This document shows positions 8,169-18,532 of a stretch of 64,000 nt of DNA, one piece after another (positions within the stretch are counted from its first letter, which is position 1; every line of letters starts with the position of its first letter). The stretch lies in contig NZ_CP103371.1 of the NCBI RefSeq assembly GCF_024802625.1, positions 434,001 to 498,000 on the forward strand, in the 5' to 3' direction. This stretch comes from Massilia sp. H6 (GTDB taxonomy: Bacteria > Pseudomonadota > Gammaproteobacteria > Burkholderiales > Burkholderiaceae_D). The notes beneath the pieces are model-generated. The model saw only the letters and a program-made list of their open reading frames with translations. It did not search any database and was not told where the DNA came from. Made by a program: the position numbers and the translations under genes.

Positions 8169-10660
8169 CGCAATTCCTTGCAACGCACCGCATCGGCGTC
8201 GGCTGCCGCCCCACCGGCGATCTCGATGCCGGTAAACGCGGCGGCAAAGCCGGCCTGGCTGGTGATGCTGAACGGCGTGTCGACTTTTTTCAGGTCGGTT
8301 CCCTTGGCCTGGAAGCAGATCAGGGGAATCTTGACGGTCTGCTTGCCCTTGCCGGCCAGGCGCTTGAACAGCGCAGTGGTGTCGAGCGTGCCGGCGCCCA
8401 TGCTCATCGAAACCTTGCCGGCCGGGGCTTGCGAGACGATGGTGTCGAAGCGCAGTGCGGCGCGCTTGGCGGCCGCTGGCGGCAGTACCATGGGGCGCGC
8501 ACCGCGGGTTTCGACGGTGGCGGGCGCCGACCAGGTAATGAGCTTGGCATCCTGCTGGGTGTTCACCTGCGAAGTTTGCACCGTCACGCCTGGCAGGCTG
8601 AAGCTCGTGTTGAGGTCGGCGCCCAGTACCAGTTGCTGCTCACCGCTGCGGATCGCCATCGGGAAGCTGGCGCGGTCGGCCTGGCTGAACACGGGGAAGG
8701 TATTGCTCACACCGCAGCCGCCGGCCGGATAGCTGGCATCGAGCTGGCCGACCGTCGAACGGGTCGCCGCGCTCAATCCGTAGCCCCAGGCGAACAGCGG
8801 CGCATAGTGCTTGTCGCCGACGTTCAGGTTGGTCTGGCACGCCGACTTTGGCCACGAGAACGGCAGCTTGCCGGTGAAATCGACGGGCTGCGAACCGGCG
8901 ACGAGCAGGTCGGAGACGCCCTTGCCCTCGGTGCCCGGCAGCCAGGCCGCCACGAAGACATCCGACAGGTTGAGCAAATCATTGACGTACAGCGGACGGC
9001 CCGCCACGAACACCGTCACGACTGGCTTGCCCTTGCCGGCGACCGCCTGCAGGGTGGCCAGGTCTTCCGGGTGGCGGCCGCTGTGGCGCAGGGTACCGTT
9101 GGGCCCGATGTCGCCGTCGCCTTCGGCGTAGGGACGCTCGCCGATCACGGCCACGACCACGTCGAACTTCGACACGTCGACATCCTTGGCGTCGATGCTG
9201 AAGTGGACGTTGTCCTTGCCGGCTGCCTCGCGCAGGCCGGCCAGCACCGTGTCGCCATTGGGGAAGTCGGCATTGGTGTTGGCAGTGCCTTGCCAGGTGA
9301 TCGACCAGCCGCCGCTCTGGTTCGACAGGTCGTCCGCGCTCTTGCCGACCACCAGGATTTTCTTGCCGCGCGAGATGGGCAGTACCGGGCTGTCGTTCTT
9401 GAGCAGCACCAGCGATTCGCGCACCGCGCGCCGGGCCAGCGCGCGCGGCTGCATGGCTTCGTCCTTACCGGCGTAGGCGTTCTGGGCCGGGCTCTTGTCG
9501 AACAGGCCGGCGCGCAGCTTGACGCGGATGATGCGGCTGACCGCGTCGTCGATGCGTGCCATCGGAATGGCGCCGCTTTCCACCTGTTTGATGGTGTTGG
9601 CGATGAAGGCCTTCCAGTCGTCCGGCACCATGATCATGTCATTGCCGGCATTGATCGCTGCCGGGCAGCTGTCGTTGCTGCAGCCCGGCACTTCGCCATG
9701 GCCGTTCCAGTCGGTGACGACAAACCCGTCGAAGCCCATTTTCGTTTTCAGCACGTCGGTGAGCATGGTGCGGTTGCCGTGCATCTTGCCGTAGTTGGTG
9801 CCGCCGGCGACATCGTTCCACGAATTGAACGACGACATGACCGTCTGCGCGCCGGCGGCAAGCGCCGGGTAATAGCCAGCGCCATGGATGTTGATCATCT
9901 GCGACTTGCTCGACTTGTTCACGCCGCGGTCCTTGCCGAACTCGGTGCCGCCGTCGCCGATGAAATGCTTGGCGGTGGCGATGGTATTGGCGTCATCCTT
10001 GAGCATGCCCTGCATGCCGCGCACATAGGCGCCGGCGTAGCTCTTGACTATTTCAGGGTTTTCCGAATAGCTCTCGTAGGTGCGTCCCCAGCGGTCGTCG
10101 CGCACCACTGCCAGCGTCGGGCCGAATACCCAGGCGATGCCGCTGGCACGCGTGGCCTTGGCGGTGGCTGCGCCGATTTCCTCGAGCAACTGGGGATTGC
10201 GCGCCGCGCCCAAGCCGATGTTATGCGGGAACAGGGTGGCGCCGAACACGTTGTTGTGACCATGGACCGCATCGGTGCCCCAGATGACCGGCACCTTGAT
10301 GGCCATGTCGGTGGCCATCGAGGCCTCGTGGTAGCGCTGCGCCAATGCCAGCCACTCGGCTGCCTTGGCATGCTTGTTTCCGTTCGGCCAGCTGCCGCCG
10401 CCATTGAGCACCGAGCCGAGGTAGTAGCGCTTCACGTCTTCCGGCGAGGCGCTCTTGATCTCGGGCTGGGTCATCTGCCCGACTTTCTGCGCCAGCGTCA
10501 TCTGGCTGACGATTTCCCGGACGCGCTGTTCCAGCGCAGCATCCTTGCCAATGGCGCTGGTGACCCGTGGCCAGTCGGCCAGGGGAGCGGCGCTGGCGGC
10601 GGCAGGCAGGGCCAGGGCGATGGCAAGCGCCATGGCTGGATTGCGAAGCATGGGTGTCAT
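8165..10660 (-). CDS. Exported glycoside hydrolase family 3 beta-glucosidase
   Basis: An 831-residue GH3 enzyme with a signal peptide (residues 1-25, ending AAASAA before PLADWPRV). The (beta/alpha)8 domain has the substrate-binding KHFIGDGGT at 231-239 and the nucleophile D317 in VVTDWNGHG. The second alpha/beta sandwich domain follows from about 400 (LLKNDSPVLPI). A C-terminal extension of roughly 200 residues resembles the ExoP-type tail of exo-1,4-beta-glucosidases. It should release glucose from cellodextrins or other beta-glucosides in the periplasm or at the outer membrane. ATG 10660 is preferred for its GAGACAG site and the good signal peptide. It lies between GH1 and glk in one operon. 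Confidence 0.93.
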   Translation of the reverse strand: MTPMLRNPAMALAIALALPAAASAAPLADWPRVTSAIGKDAALEQRVREIVSQMTLAQKVGQMTQPEIKSASPEDVKRYYLGSVLNGGGSWPNGNKHAKAAEWLALAQRYHEASMATDMAIKVPVIWGTDAVHGHNNVFGATLFPHNIGLGAARNPQLLEEIGAATAKATRASGIAWVFGPTLAVVRDDRWGRTYESYSENPEIVKSYAGAYVRGMQGMLKDDANTIATAKHFIGDGGTEFGKDRGVNKSSKSQMINIHGAGYYPALAAGAQTVMSSFNSWNDVAGGTNYGKMHGNRTMLTDVLKTKMGFDGFVVTDWNGHGEVPGCSNDSCPAAINAGNDMIMVPDDWKAFIANTIKQVESGAIPMARIDDAVSRIIRVKLRAGLFDKSPAQNAYAGKDEAMQPRALARRAVRESLVLLKNDSPVLPISRGKKILVVGKSADDLSNQSGGWSITWQGTANTNADFPNGDTVLAGLREAAGKDNVHFSIDAKDVDVSKFDVVVAVIGERPYAEGDGDIGPNGTLRHSGRHPEDLATLQAVAGKGKPVVTVFVAGRPLYVNDLLNLSDVFVAAWLPGTEGKGVSDLLVAGSQPVDFTGKLPFSWPKSACQTNLNVGDKHYAPLFAWGYGLSAATRSTVGQLDASYPAGGCGVSNTFPVFSQADRASFPMAIRSGEQQLVLGADLNTSFSLPGVTVQTSQVNTQQDAKLITWSAPATVETRGARPMVLPPAAAKRAALRFDTIVSQAPAGKVSMSMGAGTLDTTALFKRLAGKGKQTVKIPLICFQAKGTDLKKVDTPFSITSQAGFAAAFTGIEIAGGAAADADAVRCKELR

Positions 10661-10692
10661 AAGCTGTCTCGTTGTTGTTGGATGGAAGAGGG

Positions 10693-12087
<1,395 letters not shown>

Positions 12088-12098
12088 GCCAAGGATAT

Positions 12099-12114
12099 TT
12101 GGAAAGCTTTCCAA
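12099..12114 (-). promoter_or_regulatory. LacI-type operator before the GH1-GH3-glk-gluP unit
   Basis: TTGGAAAGCTTTCCAA is a perfect 16-base palindrome 12 bases upstream of the GH1 start and 48 bases downstream of the end of the lacI-type gene. Its half-site TTGGAAA recurs in the operator-like site at 17380-17395 before the ABC importer genes. Binding by the adjacent LacI-type regulator is inferred. Confidence 0.75.
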
Positions 12115-12161
12115 TTGCAATCGAAAAAAAGGACCGACTGGCGGCCCAGGAGCGAAACACG

Positions 12162-13190
12162 CTATTTTTTCTTTGTTTTGGCGCCCGCCAGCGTGGCCAG
12201 CGAGGCACGCTCGGTGACGCTGACCGGGAAGCTGCGCGCGACCGGGCGCTGCAGGTCATAGCAGCGGTTGAGCAGGGCATTGACGCCGTTGAGCGTCATT
12301 TCGCGCCACGGCATGTGCACCGACGTCAGGCGCGGCGCGGCAAATTCGGCGCTTGGCGTGTCGTCGTAGCCGATCACGGACAGGTCGCGCGGCACACTGA
12401 TGCCGGCCTCCTGGAAATATGACAGCGCGCCCACCGCCATCTCGTCGTTGGCGCAGAACAGGGCGGTGCAGTTGCGGCCGGATTCGACCAGCTCTTTGGC
12501 CGCGGCCCAGCCCCCCGCGGGGGAAAAGTCGCTTTCAGCCACCCACAGCTTGCCGGTGTCGACGCCTTCGCGTGCGAGTTCATCCATGAAGCCTTTGATG
12601 CGGGCCAGGTTATCGGCCAGCGCGGCCGGGCCGCCAATCACGGCGATGTCGCGGTGCCGGTGCTCGAGCAGGGCGCGCGCCGCCATCCGCCCGCCCAGCA
12701 CGTGGTCGACCGTGAAGCACTGCTCGGGGATACTCTCGAACGCATGGTTCAGTGCTACCAGCAGGCGCTGCCTGGCGCCGAGCGTGGCCAGGTCGGCATC
12801 GGTCAGGGCGCTGGTCATCATGATCAAGCCATCACAGCCCCGTTCGATCAAGAATTCGATGCCTTCCATCGCCTGGCGGCGCGCGTCGCCCAGGCCCACG
12901 CCGAAGGCGACCACCATGTGCAGGCCGGCGGCGCGCAGCTCGGTATCGATGATCTGCAGGATCGGGGTATAAAAGGTGCCGCTCAAGACCGGGATGTACA
13001 CGCCAATCATGCGGCTGGTGCCCGAGAGCAGGGCGCGCGCCGCATGCGACGGGCGAAACCCGAGTTCGTCGATCGCCTTGCGCACGCGCTCGAGCGTGGC
13101 CGGGGAAACCGAGCCCTTGCCGCTGACCACGCGCGAGGCGGTGCCCAGGCCTACTCCGGCCAGACGCGCTACGTCCTTGATGGTTGCCAC
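12162..13190 (-). CDS. LacI family transcriptional regulator
   Basis: A 342-residue LacI/GalR regulator. The N-terminal HTH and hinge are clear (TIKDVARLAGVGLGTASRVV, then the hinge helix near 48-58), followed by a periplasmic-binding-protein-like ligand domain (MIGVYIPVLSGTFYTPIL onward). It starts at GTG 13190 with AAGGAT 7 bases before it. It lies between the ABC importer genes and the beta-glucosidase unit, both of which carry the same TTGGAAA-type palindrome, so it probably represses both until a beta-glucoside or its product binds. No copy of the palindrome was seen before its own start. Confidence 0.93.
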   Translation of the reverse strand: MATIKDVARLAGVGLGTASRVVSGKGSVSPATLERVRKAIDELGFRPSHAARALLSGTSRMIGVYIPVLSGTFYTPILQIIDTELRAAGLHMVVAFGVGLGDARRQAMEGIEFLIERGCDGLIMMTSALTDADLATLGARQRLLVALNHAFESIPEQCFTVDHVLGGRMAARALLEHRHRDIAVIGGPAALADNLARIKGFMDELAREGVDTGKLWVAESDFSPAGGWAAAKELVESGRNCTALFCANDEMAVGALSYFQEAGISVPRDLSVIGYDDTPSAEFAAPRLTSVHMPWREMTLNGVNALLNRCYDLQRPVARSFPVSVTERASLATLAGAKTKKK

Positions 13191-13264
13191 TGACGATCCT
13201 TGCTCACTGGGTTATTCGAAAAACACTGAAGCATACTGTATTCAGCCTGGACTGGCAGCGGTCT

Positions 13265-14314
13265 TCACAGGCGCGTTCCGGTGCGCGGGTCGAACAGCGA
13301 CACGCGGGCGGCGTCGATCGAAAATCGCACCGCTTGCCCGCTTGCCAGCGGGCGTGGATCGTGCACGATGGCCGACAAGGCTTGTCCACTGCAGTCGAGC
13401 CACACCACCTGATGGTTTCCCATCGGTTCGACCAGCGTTACCGATGCCTGCAAGGGGCCGTCGTCGGCAATCTGGATGTCTTCGGGGCGCACCGCCAGCG
13501 TCACCGCGCCGTCCGGCGCAGCGTGGTGGAAGGGCAGTGCGAGCGCCAGCGTAGCAGCCTGGAAGCGTCCGGCGCCGAGCTGGCCGTCGACGAAATTCAT
13601 CGATGGCGAACCGAGGAAGCCGGCCACGAAGCGGTTGGCCGGGCGCTGGTACACTTCGCACGGCGTGCCGATCTGCTGGATCTGGCCGCCCTGCATGACC
13701 ACGATGCGGGTCGCCAGCGTCATCGCCTCGGCCTGGTCATGGGTCACGTAGATCATGGTCGAGCCCAGCGCCGCGTGCAGGAGCTTGAGCTCGCGGCGCA
13801 GCTCGGCACGCAGCTTGGCATCGAGGTTCGACAGCGGCTCGTCGAACAGATAGACCCCCGCTTCGCGCACCAGCGCGCGCCCGATCGCCACGCGCTGGCG
13901 CTGGCCCCCGGACAGTTGCGCCGGCTTGCGCTCGAGCAAGGACTCGAGCTGCAGCAATTCGGCAGTGCGCTGGACGCGGCGCCTGATCTCGGCCTTAGGC
14001 ACGCCAGAGATGCGCAGGCCGAATGACATGTTCTTTTCGACCGTCATGGTCGGGTAGAGCGCATACGACTGGAACACCATGCCGATCCCGCGCTCGCTCG
14101 GGTCGGCATGGCTCATATCGACTCCGCCGATCTCGATGGAGCCGGCGGCCAGCTCGATCAGGCCGGCGATGCTGTGCAACAAGGTAGACTTGCCGCAGCC
14201 GGACGGCCCGAGCAGCACCAAAAATTCACCCGGCTCGACCTGCAGGTTGAGGTCGCGAATGATTGCGTTGCTGCCCCGGGTGACGCACAGTTTGCGCAGG
14301 TGGACGTTCGACAT
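13265..14314 (-). CDS. ABC sugar importer ATP-binding subunit (UgpC/MsmX type)
   Basis: A 349-residue CUT1-family ATPase. It shows Walker A GPSGCGKS at 36-43, the Q-loop at VFQSYALYPTMTV, signature LSGGQ at 134-138, Walker B VYLFDEP at 154-160, and the H-loop in VTHDQAEAM. The C-terminal third is the TOBE/MalK regulatory region (AVRPEDIQ). It energises the two permeases upstream. It is the last gene of the importer unit and stops 75 bases before the lacI-type gene. Confidence 0.94.
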   Translation of the reverse strand: MSNVHLRKLCVTRGSNAIIRDLNLQVEPGEFLVLLGPSGCGKSTLLHSIAGLIELAAGSIEIGGVDMSHADPSERGIGMVFQSYALYPTMTVEKNMSFGLRISGVPKAEIRRRVQRTAELLQLESLLERKPAQLSGGQRQRVAIGRALVREAGVYLFDEPLSNLDAKLRAELRRELKLLHAALGSTMIYVTHDQAEAMTLATRIVVMQGGQIQQIGTPCEVYQRPANRFVAGFLGSPSMNFVDGQLGAGRFQAATLALALPFHHAAPDGAVTLAVRPEDIQIADDGPLQASVTLVEPMGNHQVVWLDCSGQALSAIVHDPRPLASGQAVRFSIDAARVSLFDPRTGTRL

Positions 14315-14318
14315 GCGG

Positions 14319-15203
14319 TTAGCCTTTTACTGCGCCGGCGGCGATACCGCGCACGAACCAGCGTCCCGAGATGAAATAGATCGCCAGCGGCACCGCGGCC
14401 GTGAGCATGGTCGCGGCCATGTTGACGTTGTACAGGCGCGTGCCGGTGGTGGTATTGATCACGTTATTGAGTTGCACCGTCATCGGCGCATTGTCGCGGC
14501 CCGCGAACACCAGGCCGAGGATGTAATCGTTCCATACGCCGGTAACTTGCATGATGGCGGCAACCACGATGATCGGCAGCGACATCGGCAGCATCACCTG
14601 CAGAAAGATGCGCCAGAAGCCGCCGCCGTCGATGCGCGCCGCCTGGAACAGCTCCTGCGGCACCGACGCATAGTAGTTCCGGAACAGCAGCGTCATGATC
14701 GGCATGCCAAAGATCACGTGGACCAGCACGATCGCCGGCAAGGTGCCGAACACCCCGGCGCGCGCCATCATCCACACCAGCGGATACATCATCACCTGCA
14801 CCGGTATGAAGGCGCCAGCCAGCAGCACGCCGAACAGCACGTTGGCGCCGCGCGGACGCCAGAACGACAGCGCATAGCCGTTGATTGCGCCCAGCAGGAT
14901 CGGAATGATCGTGCTCGGCACCGTGATCGCGACCGAATTCCAGAAGCCGCCGCTGACCCTGGTCCATGCCGTCTGCCACGGCGCGGTAGTTGCCAGCAGC
15001 GGCAGCGAAAACACGCTGCCGCTGCGGATTTCGTCCATCGACTTGAACGAGGTGACGACCATGACATAAAGCGGCAGCAAGAAGTACAACGCGGCGGTAA
15101 ACAAGAAGGCGTAGACGCCGATGCGCGCCGGCGAAAGCCGCCGGCGGCGGGCGGCCGGAACGGCGTCGTGGCGCACGGCCGGGGCCTGCAGGCTGGTGCT
15201 CAA
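14319..15203 (-). CDS. ABC sugar importer permease (MalG type)
   Basis: A 294-residue inner-membrane permease with six predicted helices. It carries the EAA loop for contact with the ATPase (ELFQAARIDGGGFWRIFLQVMLP). The start is taken as TTG 15203: GAAGGA stands 7 bases before it, it overlaps the stop of the first permease (TTGA), and no ATG exists before the first helix. The reading frame runs back much further inside the neighbouring gene but that part has no coding character. It ends 4 bases before the ATPase start. Confidence 0.93.
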   Translation of the reverse strand: MSTSLQAPAVRHDAVPAARRRRLSPARIGVYAFLFTAALYFLLPLYVMVVTSFKSMDEIRSGSVFSLPLLATTAPWQTAWTRVSGGFWNSVAITVPSTIIPILLGAINGYALSFWRPRGANVLFGVLLAGAFIPVQVMMYPLVWMMARAGVFGTLPAIVLVHVIFGMPIMTLLFRNYYASVPQELFQAARIDGGGFWRIFLQVMLPMSLPIIVVAAIMQVTGVWNDYILGLVFAGRDNAPMTVQLNNVINTTTGTRLYNVNMAATMLTAAVPLAIYFISGRWFVRGIAAGAVKG

Positions 15204-16075
15204 GACCGCTTCCTTCGGCTGCGCGCGTAGGCATAAGGCGCCAGCAGCGCCAGCACCGGAACCAGGAGTGTCACGGCGCCGGCCGAGGCCAGGCCGATGT
15301 TCGAGCGCAGGAACAGGTGGTCCATGATGAACTTGGCCGGCACTTCGCTGGCCGTGCCAGGTCCGCCGCCGGTCATTGCCACCACCGCGTCGTAGAGCTT
15401 GACGACGGCGGTGCTCAGCAGCAGGAATACGGTGGCGATGGTCGGCCCCAGCATCGGCAGCACGATCGACAGGTAGACGCGCCAGGCGGGAATGCCGTCC
15501 AGCCGCGCCGCCTTGTAGATTTCTGGATCGACTCCACGCAGGCCGGCCAGCATCAGCGCCATCACCAGGCCCGAGGCCTGCCAGACGGCGGCGATCACGA
15601 CCGTATAGATGACCATCTCCTGGTCGACCAGCCAGTCGAAGGTAAAGCCGGGAAACCCCATCTGGCGCACAGCGCTTTCGATTCCGGCGCCGGGCGCCAG
15701 CATCCATTGCCACACCAATCCCGTGGCGATGAAGGACATCGCGTACGGATACAGGAACACGGTGCGAAGAAAACCTTCGCCCGTAATGTTCTGGTCGATG
15801 AACGCGGCCAGCAAAAAGCCCAGCACCATGCAGGCAACGATGAACAGCCCGCCATACACGGCCAGGTTGTTCAGCGAGAGCATCCAGCGTTCGTTGTCGA
15901 ACAGGCGCACGTACTGGGCAAAGCCGATGAAGTTATCGGACGGGAAGGTGCGCGAACTGGTGAGCGAGGTGCGGAACGTCCACAGCGCCGCCCCGATATA
16001 GGCGACCAGCACCGTCAGCGCCATTGGCAGCAAGGCGATGTGGGGAGCGAGCTTGATGGCTGGGCGGGAGAACAT
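15200..16075 (-). CDS. ABC sugar importer permease (MalF type)
   Basis: A 291-residue permease of the CUT1 family, starting with a hydrophobic helix (IALLPMALTVLVAYIGAALWTF) and carrying the EAA loop EIYKAARLDGIPAWRVYLSIVLP. It pairs with the second permease to form the channel for an oligosaccharide. The start ATG 16075 is one base from the stop of the binding-protein gene. Confidence 0.94.
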   Translation of the reverse strand: MFSRPAIKLAPHIALLPMALTVLVAYIGAALWTFRTSLTSSRTFPSDNFIGFAQYVRLFDNERWMLSLNNLAVYGGLFIVACMVLGFLLAAFIDQNITGEGFLRTVFLYPYAMSFIATGLVWQWMLAPGAGIESAVRQMGFPGFTFDWLVDQEMVIYTVVIAAVWQASGLVMALMLAGLRGVDPEIYKAARLDGIPAWRVYLSIVLPMLGPTIATVFLLLSTAVVKLYDAVVAMTGGGPGTASEVPAKFIMDHLFLRSNIGLASAGAVTLLVPVLALLAPYAYARSRRKRS

Positions 16076-16076
16076 G

Positions 16077-17345
16077 TCAGTACTTGAGCGCGTTGGCGAT
16101 GCTCTTCTGGGCCTTCGCGGCCGGCATATTGGTGTTCCAGTAGGTGGTCAGCACGTCTTGCATCGCGCCATTCTGGTCAGGGGTCAGGTACACCTCGGTG
16201 ACGCCGGCATGGCGCGAGCGGTCTTTCATGATCTCAACGCCTTTTTGCGCGCACAGGTCCAGCTCGGCCGTGCTGACGTCGGGGCGGATCGGGATCGAGC
16301 CTTTCAGCTTGCTGAAACTGAGCTGCAGCTCCGGCTGCGACACGACGTCGGCCAACAGCTGCTGCGCCTTGACGGCGTGAGGGTCGTCGGTGCGCGGAAA
16401 TACGAAGACGTCGCCCTGGAGCAGGTAGGGCGTATTCGGGCCCAGGCCCGCCATGCAGCCATAGTGCTGGCCTGCGACCTGACGCGCGTTGGCAAATTCG
16501 CCCTTGGCCCAGTCGCCCATGACCTGCACGCCCGCCTTGCCACTGATGACCATGGCAGTGGCATCGTTCCAGTTGCGGCCCGGTGCGCCGGCATCCACGT
16601 AGGCCTTCATGCGCTTGAAGGTCAGCAGCACCTGGCGAAAGGCGGGCGAGAGCAACGTTGCCTGGTCGCGGTCGCGCATCGCCTTCAGGTACAGCTCCTT
16701 GCCGCCCACGTTGGCGAGAACGGCGGAGAACAGCACCGTCTCTTGCCATGACTGGCCGCCATGGGCGAGGGGGATGATACCGGCCGCCTTGAGCTTGTCG
16801 AAGGCGGCGAAGAGTTCTGCCATGCTGCTCGGCTCCGTGGCGATGCCGGCCTTCTTGAACGCGGCCTTCGAATACCAGAACCAGGTCTGCATGTGGATGT
16901 TCAGCGGCGCCGCGTAGTAGTGGCCGTCGACCTTGATGACATCGATGATCGGCGCGGGCATCAGCTGGTCCCAGTTCTGCGCGCGCGCGACGCGGTCGAC
17001 GTTATTGAGCATGCCCGCTTCGATCACGTCGAGAAACTGCTTGGACGTGTTGAACTGGGCAGCGGTCGGCGGATTGCCGCCGACGATGCGGTTGATGGTC
17101 ACGGAGCGCGCCTGGTCGCCGCCGGCGATGGCGGTATCGATCCAGATGCCGCCGGCGTCGCGGTAGGCTTGCGCCACCAGCTTGACGGCGGCGGCCTCGC
17201 CACCCGACGTCCACCAGTGAATGACCTCGGCCTTGGGCGCAACAGGCATCGACGCCGCGCGTGCCGGAGCAGCGAGCGCAGCTGGCGTCAGGGCGCAAGC
17301 GCACAACCATGCGCAGGCTGGCGCCAGGATGCGTACTAAGGACAT
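16077..17345 (-). CDS. ABC sugar importer substrate-binding protein
   Basis: A 422-residue periplasmic binding protein of the CUT1 family (SBP_bac_1 type). It has a Sec signal peptide (about residues 1-30, ending ALAAPARA) and no lipobox, and the mature part begins KAEVIHWWTSGGEAAAV, the usual start of sugar-binding members. ATG 17345 with GGAGA close before it is preferred over ATG 17366. It opens the four-gene importer unit behind the operator-like site at 17380-17395. A beta-glucoside ligand is inferred from the neighbours. Confidence 0.93.
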   Translation of the reverse strand: MSLVRILAPACAWLCACALTPAALAAPARAASMPVAPKAEVIHWWTSGGEAAAVKLVAQAYRDAGGIWIDTAIAGGDQARSVTINRIVGGNPPTAAQFNTSKQFLDVIEAGMLNNVDRVARAQNWDQLMPAPIIDVIKVDGHYYAAPLNIHMQTWFWYSKAAFKKAGIATEPSSMAELFAAFDKLKAAGIIPLAHGGQSWQETVLFSAVLANVGGKELYLKAMRDRDQATLLSPAFRQVLLTFKRMKAYVDAGAPGRNWNDATAMVISGKAGVQVMGDWAKGEFANARQVAGQHYGCMAGLGPNTPYLLQGDVFVFPRTDDPHAVKAQQLLADVVSQPELQLSFSKLKGSIPIRPDVSTAELDLCAQKGVEIMKDRSRHAGVTEVYLTPDQNGAMQDVLTTYWNTNMPAAKAQKSIANALKY

Positions 17346-17684
17346 CGTGTCTCCGTTCTTCGCCATTATTTTCGGTATTTTGGAAACGTTACCATCGGCG
17401 TTGGCCGACTATAGCATCGGGTGAAATCAGGGTCAAAACAAATCGTGGAGCCTTGAATTTTGGCACAGTTCTCACCGGTTGACATGCAAGTATTTCCTGA
17501 GAGCTGCATTGCTCGGCCGCATGCGGTTTGTGTTATCTCCACGATGCGCGTGGTTTGGCCTGCGGCTTTGTAATTGCGCAAGTGTTTGCAGATAGCACCT
17601 TCTAAGATGGGCCCAGGAGCGGCATTTCGGCGACAGTTTTACCAAGCAAGCACTGCGCTCCCTCACTGTCTCGAAGGAGGAACC
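17346..17684. other. Intergenic region with divergent promoters
   Basis: This 339-base stretch separates the importer operon (minus) from the endolysin gene (plus). It contains the LacI-type site at 17380-17395 and, next to the endolysin, a strong AAGGAGGA ribosome site. I see no convincing open frame or stable RNA in it. Confidence 0.6.
17380..17395 (-). promoter_or_regulatory. LacI-type operator before the ABC importer genes
   Basis: TTGGAAACGTTACCAT is a palindrome with one mismatch around a CG centre, 35 bases upstream of the binding-protein start. Its left half-site is identical to that of the perfect palindrome before the GH1 gene. Control by the LacI-type regulator encoded between the two units is inferred. 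Confidence 0.7.
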
Positions 17685-18323
17685 ATGTCGGTCGAACAAA
17701 CCAGCAATCTGGAAGACCAGTCCACCCGCTTGTGCCAGGAGCGCGTCGATCGCAACGCCGAAGATCTATTGCATCCCAACGTAGCCGCATTTCTCCAGGC
17801 GATTGCTGCAGCCGAAGGAGGCGGCTATGACTTCAAATACGGCGCCGTTAAGGGACGCCGCAATGACCGATGGCGTTTTACCGACATGTCGACGCATCCC
17901 GGACCCGGGATCGACGGCAAGAGCACCGCTGCCGGTATGTACCAGATCACGCGCCCGACCTGGGAGCATCATGGAGGCAAGCTGGGGCTGTGCGATTTTT
18001 CGCCGAGGACACAGGATTTGATCGCGGTGGAAATCCTGCACAGCCTTGGTGTCATCGCAGCGATCAAGGAAGGGGAGATTGCGGCGGCCATGCCCAAAGC
18101 CGCGCGAACCTGGGCCGCACTGCCAAAAGGGCCGGGACAGAAAAATCACTATCCCTCGCAACGGTATATGAAATTTACCAGTTTTTTAGCAGCCTACCTG
18201 GGCGCCGGCGGTCAGGTAAAGAAACAACAGCTCACTGCTGCGCGACACGGGAAGCCGGCTGCAACGGTGAGCGCGGTGACGAAGGCTGGCAGGGGGCGCT
18301 CGTCTGTCAGGTCAGCCGGATGA
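17685..18323 (+). CDS. Lambda-type endolysin / lytic transglycosylase (GH104-like)
   Basis: A 212-residue protein whose residues 30-165 match the layout of phage lambda R transglycosylase: AFLQAIAAAEGG with catalytic E44, then FTDMSTHPG, the STAAGMYQI motif, LGLCDFSPRTQD and WAALP. Such enzymes cleave the MurNAc-GlcNAc bond to 1,6-anhydro products. There is no signal peptide and no holin or spanin nearby. The last 45 residues are basic and not recognised. The start ATG 17685 has a strong AAGGAGGA site. It is a phage-derived gene standing alone among IS remnants; whether it is still used is unknown. Confidence 0.85.
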   Translation: MSVEQTSNLEDQSTRLCQERVDRNAEDLLHPNVAAFLQAIAAAEGGGYDFKYGAVKGRRNDRWRFTDMSTHPGPGIDGKSTAAGMYQITRPTWEHHGGKLGLCDFSPRTQDLIAVEILHSLGVIAAIKEGEIAAAMPKAARTWAALPKGPGQKNHYPSQRYMKFTSFLAAYLGAGGQVKKQQLTAARHGKPAATVSAVTKAGRGRSSVRSAG

Positions 18324-18475
18324 CAGTCGCGAGCAATGCTGCCATCGACGGTGGGAAAACTGGAACGCGTCGCTCAATCGTATTTCTGCTAGATTTTACT
18401 GCTGCCGGCCGATTGCAGGGGAAAGCTACCGGCTGAAGCACCAGCGACAGGCCGGAATAATGAGGGGGAGCGCGG

Positions 18476-18530
18476 TGTATCAGTTTTAAATCGCTGGGAA
18501 GACGAAATCTGTATCAGCTTTCAATCGCCG
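18476..18530 (+). repeat. Near-identical 20-base direct repeats, IS-end-like
   Basis: TGTATCAGTTTTAAATCGC (18476-18494) and TGTATCAGCTTTCAATCGC (18510-18528) lie 34 bases apart. Repeated TGTATCAG..TTCAATCG blocks resemble the multiple terminal repeats of IS21-family elements. No IS21 genes are present, so this would be a relic end. The assignment is from memory of the family. Confidence 0.4.
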
Positions 18531-18532
18531 TT

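Noticed and set aside
17346..17684. Attachment site or integrase at the left edge of the IS-rich patch
   Set aside because: No tyrosine or serine recombinase and no repeat of the tRNA 3' end could be found by eye in this stretch.
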